64,000 nt of DNA from Setomelanomma holmii (Eukaryota > Ascomycota > Dothideomycetes > Pleosporales > Phaeosphaeriaceae): positions 62,001-126,000 of the forward strand of contig ML978167.1 of assembly GCA_010015745.1 (NCBI GenBank). The letters run 5' to 3'. The position numbers and the translations under genes were made by a program. Positions 55,554 to 64,000 of the stretch are shown here, piece after piece (the first letter of the stretch is position 1; every line of letters starts with the position of its first letter). Under the pieces are notes generated by a model. The model saw only the letters and a program-made list of their open reading frames with translations. It did no database searches and was not told the DNA's origin.

Positions 55554-56077
55554 GTTGTCCAGCGCCTGTAGGTAGCCGCAGTGCTTTGCGATTGGCTATA
55601 TCTGGCTGCCTTGTGAAGGAAGTGACGAGCACTTTGTTGTTTCAAGATATCTGGTCCAAGAAATGTATGCGAAAAAGTTTGAGAGCTGCCTATATACCCT
55701 CCAATGCAAACTTGACTCATGCCGGGATGCACGTTTGAGTCAATTTGACGCCGTCACAATGAACATATTTGCCGCTGTGCGCTGCGGCGCAGAAGCACCT
55801 TCCAATCCTGGCGATGATTACTGCTGCTTAAGGCAGTGTCAGACCTAAATAGCAAAGCGTACAGCTAGAAACTCAAATATACCTGGAATGCATGCAACTT
55901 CTCGGCAGCGATCCGACCGACGTTTTGAGCCAAGGATCCTCGGGATTTGGTCGTGAAAGATACGAGGGGTGACGTCGTGTTCGCGATGGCGCTAAGCACA
56001 GCACGCTAACAAGTCGCGTCGCGTGGGGTCGTTCACGACGCAGACATCTGCACAACATTGCTGTATAGCTTCCAGTA
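55554..56077. other. Shared upstream region of GNAT gene and eco1
   Basis: This 524-bp divergent promoter region has no coding segment that I can support. Confidence 0.5.
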
Positions 56078-57355
56078 ATGGCTTTGGCGTCGAAACAGTC
56101 AGTATATCTGACACGAGACAGGTTCTTGAATTAACAGAATCATAGAAAAGTCGTCAGAACCTATTCGCGCCAGAAGCGATCGCTTTACGATGAAGAGCCG
56201 CCTACAAAGCGAAGACGCGTCGAATGCGCATCAGCGGCCGCAGATGTTGATAGCACAAGGACGCCGGGATCTGATATGACTTCGCAAGACTTTTCGTGTT
56301 CCTTCGGCACCTCAGATCCGCCCACATCAAGCCCAAAGACTTCGCCAGCCGTATGGTCGGATGAAGCGCCGCGGTCTAGTCCACCATCGTCGCCCGCACC
56401 GAACAGCTCACCTCCACCAATGCAGAAGCGCAGACCTGCCTTCTCGTTCATAACGAAGCAAACCACGCGTACTCCCGTCTCGAAGACGCCACTCGTCGAA
56501 CGGAGCCACAATGCGTGCAGCCCGCCAGCAATACCAACAACAAAGCCGAAGCGCATGGTGCAGATGCAACTGGATCTTGCCAGCGAGACTCGGAAGACGT
56601 GTAAAGCTTGTGGCATGGAATACATACCATCAAACGCCGAGGACGCTGCTCTCCACCGTAAATTCCACGCGATGAACGTCGGAGGGGTAGATTTCACCAA
56701 GGCAGTGGCTGAGCGCATGAGGAAGCAACAGGTCTGGAGTGGAGGAGAAGGGAGCTTCGTTACAGTCATTGGTCGCAAGGACGCGCTCGCTTTGCGACAT
56801 CGAACCAGCGACGTACTAAAGGTGGTCAACACAGAGCTAGGCGCGGTACCAATTTCAGATGAGGTATTATGGAGTCAAACAAGCGCGCGGCATTTGCACA
56901 GCTTAGAAGCGCAAAAGTCGAGTTCGGTCAATCCCACCAACGCAACGAGCAAGCCGACTCAAGTTGACCGATTTAAAACATACCTGTTCATGCGGGGGCA
57001 GAAGTGTATAGGCCTCTGCCTTGCGGAGAGGATATGGGAGGCATACACTGTGCTGAGTCAGAGCAAGTCGTCTGAGGAGACGCAGACGCACCATACGGAC
57101 AGTAAAAGCTCCTCGATTTCTATCAGCGAGGCAATGACTCCCGCTATTCTGGGCATATCGAGAATTTGGACGTCAAGCCATCATCGGCAGGAAGGAATTG
57201 CGACGCAGCTCCTCGAGTGCGCAAGATCTGACTTCCTATATGGACTGACGATCGCGAAAGAGAAAGTCGCATTCAGTCAGCCTACGGAGAGCGGAGGTAA
57301 TCTGGCTATGCGATGGTTTGGTTGCGAATATGGGTGGCATGTGTACATCGACTGA
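56078..57355 (+). CDS. eco1: Eco1, sister-chromatid cohesion acetyltransferase
   Basis: Nuclear acetyltransferase that modifies Smc3 in S phase to lock cohesin on sister chromatids. Exons 56078-56097 (20 bp) and 56146-57355; 48-bp intron; product 409 aa. The start reads MALASKQKVVRTYSRQKR, then a disordered Ser/Pro-rich region. The C2H2 zinc finger is CKACGMEYIPSNAEDAALHR followed by KFH (about residues 173-195). The acetyltransferase domain fills the C-terminus: CIGLCLAERIWEAY, GISRIWTSSHHRQEGIATQL with the acetyl-CoA loop, LLECARSDFLYG, and VAFSQPTESGGNLAMRWFG, the ESCO signature. The mini first exon was placed by phase and the RTYSR motif. Confidence 0.93.
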
Positions 57356-57750
57356 TGCCATGGTTGTCACCACCGTAGTCCAGAGATTGAAACATAATTT
57401 CTCCGCAATACGATCTACAGCCAGGACAATCGTGACTTGAGTAACGACTACTTGTGATTCGCACCGTGCCCAACTATGGCCGAAGTACAAGACAGGAGAC
57501 AAGCGAGTCACGGACCCTGAAAAACGATGCGGCGAGATGAGGTGTTCAGGGCAGGCATGCGGTGCGATGGTGGGGTATGTTTGCTGGCAAGGCTGTCCCT
57601 CCCGGATCATCCAAGCACTCGGTCGGCGCTGATCTTCCCAACGCCCCGACGACCATCAGCACCAGCAGTCGGGCACAGCAGCTGTTCCACACCGCTTCTT
57701 ACGAGCTTCTTCCGTGTACATAGAACAATGCATTGTTTTTAATCTCCAGC
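57356..57750. other. Intergenic, no gene seen
   Basis: This 395-bp spacer lies between eco1 and the next gene on the same strand. No feature stands out. Confidence 0.5.
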
Positions 57751-59747
57751 ATGTCATCCGGAAATCCATTCCGCGCATCCCTTTCATACAGCCCCGCCGC
57801 CTCATCGCCTGTTCCGCAGACTTCCTTCATCACCGCCGATAGTAGCGTGCCGGAGGTGCCTGAGGATGGTCGCTCTGGTATACTCTGCCTTGGCTTCGTG
57901 CGTCTCCCGGAAGAACAGGCAGTAATCGTGTTACAGGGCTCGAGGACGCCAGTGCGCCGCCGCTCAAGACAAAGAAACATGTCCGCATAGAATCAAACAC
58001 CACCTTCATCCCGCGTCCGGCGTCTGACGCGGGCGATGATTCACTCCACGATCTCCTCGCCCAGCAGCCGAATTCGAGCCATTATGCAGGGTTGTCTCCC
58101 TCTGCGCCCTCGAACGGCTTTCCCAGCAGCACCATCCCTCCTGCGCCTTCGACCACACAAACCCCAGGACGGGCGACTGATGTGGCGTCGGCCGATATAT
58201 GGTCAAGTCCGCGGAGAGACTACCAAGCACCTCAGTCAGCTACATCACCAAGCGGCATTCCAGCAAACCCCTTCTCAAGAACCTTGGCGTCCATCGAGCC
58301 GCAAAAGAGGGGCAGTGGAGAGATTCGGACGGGGCCGGAGAAGGCGGGTCCAGGCAACAACAGGGCCTCTCTAGACGTTGAGAGCTTCAAGAATCTGCTT
58401 ATGACAGGCAAGCCGGGTCCGCGCCCATCCGGACTGGCCTCGCAGACAACAGCTCCACCGAATAATGCGATTGGTACCCAATTCGAAAGCAGTAGTAGCA
58501 CAGACACGTCCTCGATCTCACGGCAATCGCTGTTCGAGCCACCACAAGAAACGCATACCGAGTCTCCTCGCACATCATACGAGATGGCAGAGTCTGACGA
58601 GGATGAGCGAATGGGACTTGTGTCGGAAGTGAAGAAGGGGAAGAAGAAGCCGCCTCCGGCACCGAAGCACCGCCATGGCAAGCTCGTTACACCAAGGCAG
58701 CCACAAATAGTACCATTCGAGAACTTCTCCGCCTCAGAACCAGCCCCCGCCCCAGTGACACGGCCGAGAGACAACTCAGATGTCAATAAGCCTCTCCCTG
58801 CTACCCCAGTTGTAGCATCCCAGTCTCCACATATTAGTACGCAAGACACTACACAACATCAGTCAAGATCGGAACAAGATCGGTCGAGTGAGTCGTTAGA
58901 TGTCTCGGATGCCCCTCGACCTCAGAAGAAGGCACCTCCTCCAGTGCCATTGGCACGACGACAGAGCCAGTTACGAACGTCTACCACTGGCAATAGGTCA
59001 CGCAGCAGTTCCTCTTTGACAATTTCCTCTCAGCATTCCGTGGATACTGTATCGATACCAAGCCCAGCGCCTAGCAACAAAGACCCCTTGTCTGTTGCGA
59101 AGTCTCCACCACCACCGCCCCGATCAAGGCATGGAGCTAGGCTCACAGACGTCAGCACGTCAAGCGCGAATTCATCGAGTACCGAACTGCCACAACGTAC
59201 AATCTCGACGCGGACCGCCACACCCTCTCAAGGACCCTCTTCATCGCGCCGCAGCACTCTGGAGTCTGATCTGGCGTCTTCTTCCACAGACCTTCATCGC
59301 ACTTCATCAATAGCATCAAATCGCAACTCAATGCGAGCTGTGTCGAACGAAAGCACTCACAGCCTGACGATGCCGCCGCCACCTCCACCACCTCGCCGGC
59401 GACAATCGAACAGGTCAAGCCTAGACCAACAACGCCCGACTATCTCCTCATCATCACCCACAGAGAGTCGACGGACAAGCAACGAGCACCGACGAACCAG
59501 TCTCGACAATAAGAGGCGAACGAGCGTGGCCAGCGAGAGCTCACTACGGCACGAATACGCGCCGTCAGACGAGAAAGGCGGCAACGAGTACGCGCTATAC
59601 TCTCCAAATGAGGAGTCTGAGAACAGGCTGGGCTCGGGCGCCGGTTTAGTGGAGACGAGGACCGATTCGAGTAGCATACTAGACGATATGGAGAAGTTTC
59701 AGCGAGAAATTGAGGAGTTAAGGCAGAGGTATGATAAGGCGAAGTAG
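57751..59747 (+). CDS. Large Ser/Pro-rich disordered protein with polyproline motifs, unknown
   Basis: Two exons, 57751-57877 and 57937-59747, with a 59-bp intron; product 645 aa. The start MSSGNPFRASLSYSPAASS contains an NPF motif, the ligand of EH-domain endocytic proteins, and a second NPF occurs in IPANPFSRTLAS. Several SH3-type proline stretches occur: KKAPPPVPLARRQS, SPPPPPRSRHGAR and MPPPPPPPRRRQS. A basic VRIES segment follows the intron. The last 30 residues (ILDDMEKFQREIEELRQRYD) form a predicted coiled coil. Everything else is low-complexity Ser/Thr/Arg. Taken together, the NPF, polyproline and coiled-coil parts suggest an adaptor of actin or endocytosis. I do not recognise the family, so the role is inferred from motifs only. 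Confidence 0.75.
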
Positions 59748-60039
59748 TGCTGCGCCTAAAATACCTCGGCGAGCTTGTGGTGAGCATTGCTTGCGTTATC
59801 CTTGGGAGTGCATGACTAGGCATTACACCCGTGTTTCTTGAGTACATTCTTGGGTGCTATATGAAATGTCAGTCTTATTGAGATGTTTGACTCATCACAA
59901 TCAGGTCTTTTTCCAAACATCAACTATCAAGCCCCTACTCAACCAACACCCTGCTGCTTCTAACAAGTCTCGACAACAACCACTACGGTCTGGTCACTTG
60001 CTTACTGTCACACCCTCACTCCATGGGTTTTCGTGCACG

Positions 60040-60432
60040 ATGGTGAAGGTTTCAAGAGCTTATGCTTGTGTAGATTGTCGATCAACCACACCAAGCGATG
60101 TTGTCATTGCGCATGAATTTCAAGCATCAGCACGCACAAGTGGTCGTGTCTTTGTTCCTGTTTGCTTGACGTGCGAGGAGAATGAGAATATGCTGCGCTT
60201 AGCGAGCTCTGAGCAACAGGAAAGTCGCACTACGAAGCTGACAGATGTTGAGGCAGCGGAGAGGATCAGGGAAGCCAATGAGATATATTTGTTTGGATCT
60301 AGCGAAGAATTGGTTCTGGATGTCACGTATATGTCACCTTGTGATGCGGCTCAAAGCATCTTGGAGTGGGTGAACAGGGTCAAGGAAACACCAAATCACG
60401 ATGCAGAAGACAATAGTATCAAGAAACCGTGA
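60040..60432 (+). CDS. Small putative protein with two CxxC pairs
   Basis: A possible 130-aa gene from ATG 60040. The product has CVDC near residue 10 and CLTC near residue 45, spaced like a zinc-ribbon, followed by an acidic helical tail (LTDVEAAERIREANEIYLFG, SPCDAAQSILEWVNR). The start context is CACGATGG. The frame is open further upstream to 59854, but that part is not protein-like. No family recognised. The Cys pairs and the amphipathic C-terminus make it more than a chance frame, but there is no second line of evidence. Confidence 0.45.
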   Translation: MVKVSRAYACVDCRSTTPSDVVIAHEFQASARTSGRVFVPVCLTCEENENMLRLASSEQQESRTTKLTDVEAAERIREANEIYLFGSSEELVLDVTYMSPCDAAQSILEWVNRVKETPNHDAEDNSIKKP

Positions 60433-60665
60433 CTGCGTCACTTTTGTATTGTATTAGGCATTGAGAAGAGCTACAAACATGCTAGTCATGCATATAGCTG
60501 TTCAGCAATGATGTAACATCCTCCAAGAAGTCGACAAATGTAGAGTGGGCCCCGAGATGCCTAATCCTTCCATCCATGTCGACATGTCCCTCAACGAGTT
60601 CGTGAATGCCAGGTCGTATCCTATGGATGTAGACCTCAACGTGAAGTGAAGGCGATTGGAGACGC

Positions 60666-61264
60666 TTAGACGAGCACAACCATGGCGGCAACGAATGAGC
60701 CGAGACCGACCAGAGGAGTAGCGATGGCAGCTCCAGCGGTCGAGACGGTGGCGGGAGCGGACGATGAGGGCTTCAGGGGGTTGGCAGTCGAGGAAGGAGC
60801 CGGGGTCGTTCCAGGTGCAGAGCCAGAGGCAGACTGCGACTGCTGGGCAGACGAAGACGGAACCACCAAGCCTGAAGAGGCGGGAGGCGCACCGCTGCTC
60901 AGAGGGGCAGTGGCGGACGACTCAGCTGAAGGAGCGGGCGGAGCAGACGAAGCAGGAGGAGCTGGGGGCGCCTGACTGGACGGAGCTGGTGGAGCCGGCG
61001 GAGCTGAGGGACCAACGATCGGAGTAGCTGGAGGAGCAGGGGCGTACGAGGGGCCTGGGTTGGTTGGAGCAGGCAAGCCGGGCGTAGCGCACTCCTTGAC
61101 AGTGGAAGTGACGGTGACGGTGACCGCAGAGCCGCAGACAGCTGCGTGGCATATTATTAGGGAGGTCATTCAAGAGCCAATCAATAAGACTTACACTGGC
61201 CATCGGTGGCGACGACGGCGCAGGTGAGCGCGGCAACTGCGAGGAGCTTCTTAAAGCCGAACAT
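60666..61264 (-). CDS. Secreted Ala/Pro/Ser-rich, probably GPI-anchored protein
   Basis: Two exons, 61264-61195 and 61141-60666; 53-bp intron; product 181 aa. The first exon encodes the signal peptide (MFGFKKLLAVAALTCAVVAT). Two Cys (VCGSAV and VKECATP) border a VTVTVTSTV stretch. The rest is Pro/Ala/Ser-rich and likely O-glycosylated. The C-terminus is hydrophobic and preceded by small residues (TAGAAIATPLVGLGSFVAAM), a good GPI-attachment signal. It pairs with the divergent gene at 62128, which has the same plan. A cell-wall role is likely; exact function unknown. Confidence 0.8.
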
Positions 61265-62127
61265 GTTGATAGCGAGTAGCTTGATGGTGGTTTTGGTGAT
61301 GGGGTAGCGCTGGTGTAAGATGCTCAAGTTGAAGAGATGCAAATCGGAGGATGAGAGCGGTTGTCGTGTTGTGGAGAAGAAGCGGAGGTGGTGGGGGAGT
61401 CTGTTTATATGTCTGAGCGGGTGGCGAGAATCATGCGTTTGCAGGCCGCGAAAATTTGCGCAGGCAGCCAGTCGCCGTGGAGACAGTCAGGGTACGTGAT
61501 TGGAAGATTTTCGATTGCCGCTGAAGTGAAGGAGAGCACGTTGGTGGCAGGGAGATTGCGCTTTATGTACGTAGGGCAGGAGCACCGTGTCACCGCATCG
61601 CCCACACAAAGCGTCAGTGCCGTAACGCAAATGCAATCTGTCTATTCAGCCCGTCTTGACAAGTGCCCAATGAATTCATTGCATTAGAGCAACTGTGTGC
61701 CCATGTGTTTTCTACAATTGGCTCATGGCTGTGTGACTTCGTGGCTCTCAGAGGGTGAAGGAGCTCTCACGTGCTCTTGCGCCATCTTGCGATTGACTGC
61801 CAGCACCCACCGTAAATGCCTCGATGACGTAGCTGTACTTTCTTCATACTGCCAGAGGCTCTTAGAAAACACATTGAACCTGCGTTTGTTTGTTGTGGGC
61901 CGCGACGCGCCTTCCCGCTCTGCTGCCATTTGGCGCTAAAGCTTGGCACGCTTGCCTCGATCATAACATCGCCAGCTTCTTGAACCTTCAAAACTTTCTC
62001 TCCACCGACCTACAACGCTCGTTAATCAACTCCGCTCGCAACCAGCAACTGGCCTGTCCTCTCTGCTATCTTTGCCCCACAGACACTCTCTTTAATCCTC
62101 TGGCATCACCGTCAACACCGCTTCACC
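61265..62127. other. Shared upstream region of two cell-surface genes
   Basis: This 863-bp divergent region lies between the two GPI-type genes. It is partly pyrimidine-rich close to the start at 62128, as in many highly expressed fungal promoters. No gene is seen. Confidence 0.5.
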
Positions 62128-63745
62128 ATGAAGGCTTTCCAGCTCGCTGCTCTCTTCGGTGGCGTTGCATCCGCGGTCAATCGCCTTGAGGTCCTCAACA
62201 GTAAGTCTCACACCCATTCCTTGCTCCTTTCCGGGTGTCAAAGCCCCGTGCAACACTCGTCGACATCAGCAAATCGCAGTCCAGCTCTTCTAACATATGA
62301 CAGACGCTCGACGTGATCTCGATAACACCGAGACTGCCGTCGTCTACATCACCTCCTCGTGGACGCACACTTCGGTGTGCACGGCTGCTCCAAACTGTCC
62401 GCCCGGCAAGACTGTCACTTTGACGTCGACCACCGTTGTGGGCACGACTACCACCCTCTGCTCGGCTCCCGAGGCGATGAAGCCTTCTGTCGGTAGCTCC
62501 ATCCCAGTTGCTAGCTCGGCTCTCCCAACTGTTCCTGCCTCCGCGAGCGCTATTGTGCCAGGTGTTCCCGTTCAGTCCAGCGGCATCTCCGTCTCGCTCG
62601 TTCCAGGCTCGTCGGCTTTGTCGCCTACTCCTCCAGGTTCAGCAGTCGTCTCTGTCAGCATCATTCCTGGTTCCTCAGTCGAGAGCTCAGTCAGCATCGT
62701 GCCTCCATCGCCTTCAGCTCCCGCTTCCTCGGCGGCTACTGACACTCATGGTACCCTTCGGTCTACCTCTGTGGCTTCAAGCGCTCTTCCCACGGTGAAC
62801 GGGCCTTCCTCGTATTCCGGTAGCTTTCCTGCTGTGCCGCCTACTCCAGGCGTCCCAGGCTCCTCATCGGGAGCGGTCTCTTCCAGCGGCTCAGTCTCAG
62901 CCAGCTCAGCGACGCCTTCAAACATCAACACGGGTGCCATCTCTGTCTCTTTTCCCGCTTCGTCAGCCTCGTCAAGCGGATATGGTGTCTCGCCTTTCCC
63001 ATCCAACACCAACACGGGTGCTATTTCGGTCTCCTTCTCCGTTTCATTGGTTGGACCTAGCTCGGCTGGGCCATCCTCGTCTGCTGCACCGGCCTCGTCA
63101 AGTGGGTATGCTGTTTCGCCTGTTCCTTCGAACACTAACACAGGCGCTATCTCCGTCTCCTTCTCCATCCCATCGGTTGGATCCAGCTCTGCTGGACCCT
63201 CATCATCTGCTGCATCGGGCTCGTCCTACGGCCCTAGCACCACTGCTGCCCCAACTCAAGGTTCTTCCAGCAGCGGCTACCAGTCTGCCTCCTCACTCGT
63301 TCCCGGCTCTTCGTCTGGCTCCGCTCCTACCAGCTCAGTCACACCACCAGCCGAGTCAGAGGGTCCCATCGATAGCACTGTTAGAGTCACGAGCTATCTC
63401 ACGCACACCTTGACGTCGTTCGTCACCTCGCCCGCTGCGTCCAGCAAGAACACCACGAACACCAATACCAACACGGAGGGTACATACACCAGCCGCCCTT
63501 CGAGCGTCTCAGCGTCTCCCTCAGGACCTGGGTAAGTTTTTTCTATGAAGTTGGTCCACCTCACTGCTCATACACTAACTCCTCTTCTCAGCTTCTTATA
63601 TCCTTCCGGCAGCGCCAACGGCACGGTCGTGTCGCCCAAGCCCACCTACAGCGAGGTCCCAGTCAACATGGGCCAGATCATTGGTGCTGACAAGAGCTCT
63701 CTTGCGGCCATCGTTGTCGCCCTCATGTTCGCGCACTTCGCATAA
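62128..63745 (+). CDS. Secreted Ser/Thr-rich mucin-like, probably GPI-anchored protein with repeats
   Basis: Three exons: 62128-62200, 62304-63531 and 63592-63745; introns of 103 and 60 bp; product 484 aa. The signal peptide is MKAFQLAALFGGVASAV. A short conserved part with two Cys (SVCTAAPNCPPGKTVTLTST) and a VVGTTTTLC stretch follow. The body is a Ser/Pro-rich mucin. It contains three copies of PSN-NTGAISVSF, at about 62918-62952, 62999-63034 and 63125-63160, joined by SSAGPSSSAA-like linkers. The C-terminus ends in a hydrophobic stretch (SLAAIVVALMFAHFA) after DKSS, a GPI signal. Likely a heavily O-glycosylated cell-wall protein. Intron 1 interrupts codon 25, right after the signal peptide, as in its divergent neighbour. 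Confidence 0.82.
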
Positions 63746-64000
63746 ACCGGTCCCTCGTGTTCGATCGTGCGGTCCAGTATCTGTCATGGTACGGGTACGC
63801 TGTTGCGGTCATGCGTCAGGACGTGGGACATTCTTGCATCGCCTATCGTGCCTAGCACTGCTCGAGCGGCCGGGCTCCTGTCCACATACTTACACCGCGG
63901 TTCACGAATAATGGGTTCATGATCTTTCTATGGCGGGTTGCTTCTTTAGCTAGACAGGCTTTCTCTCACATGTACTACCAGTTACAAACGGCCAACGAGT
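63746..64000. other. 3' flank to window edge
   Basis: The last 255 bp hold the downstream region of the mucin-like gene. No further gene start is seen. Confidence 0.5.

Overview
The window is nuclear DNA of a filamentous ascomycete (Pezizomycotina). The grounds are short GT-AG introns of about 45-60 bp with CTAAC/CTGAC branch sites, fungal versions of vps41, gaa1, rpn9, ubp2, eco1, ldb17 and complex I genes, an RNA-silencing RNA-dependent RNA polymerase, and a broken HET (heterokaryon incompatibility) gene. The protein sequences look closest to Dothideomycetes, but that is an impression from family resemblance, not a search result. Exon maps were built by eye from splice signals, reading phase and conserved protein segments. 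Each spliced CDS given below closes to a whole number of codons.

Layout. Positions 1-11015 are compact housekeeping genes in divergent pairs: vps41 (cut by the left edge) / an RMND1-family mitochondrial protein; complex I 40 kDa subunit / rpn9; gaa1 / a rhomboid protease. A tRNA-Met(CAT) gene with a normal 30-nt intron follows at 11445. Next come a cytochrome P450, a confusing 2.1 kb stretch with coding-like fragments, an ASPM/Sha1-type spindle protein, ldb17 and, after a gap, an MFS transporter. About 26.0-30.8 kb looks empty. From 30.8 to 43.8 kb lie a ubiquitin-like/AN1 zinc-finger fusion, a cytochrome b5-acyl-CoA dehydrogenase fusion, a tRNA-Asp gene, tubulin cofactor C, complex I subunit 21.3b and ubp2. 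From 44.3 kb come an RPAP1-like gene, the HET pseudogene, an eight-exon RNA-dependent RNA polymerase, clpP divergent from a mitochondrial-looking protein, a GNAT acetyltransferase, eco1 and a large Ser/Pro-rich protein. The right end holds two divergent genes for secreted, probably GPI-anchored, low-complexity surface proteins.

The most striking item is the tRNA-Asp(GTC) gene at 35982-36179, minus strand. It gives a perfect 72-nt cloverleaf only if three introns are removed: a 16-nt intron at the canonical 37/38 position, plus a 57-nt and a 53-nt intron in the D arm and at the T-arm base. The two extra introns have GTAAGT/GTAAGC donors, CTGAC/CTAAC branch sites and ACAG ends, like the mRNA introns of the neighbouring genes. 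This suggests a Pol III tRNA transcript needing both the spliceosome and the tRNA splicing endonuclease. Spliceosomal introns are known in some fungal U6 snRNA genes; I do not know of a tRNA case and could not search.

Most genes act in shared cell pathways: vacuolar transport, GPI anchoring, proteasome and ubiquitin, complex I and mitochondrial proteolysis, cohesion and spindle. They do not form one cluster.
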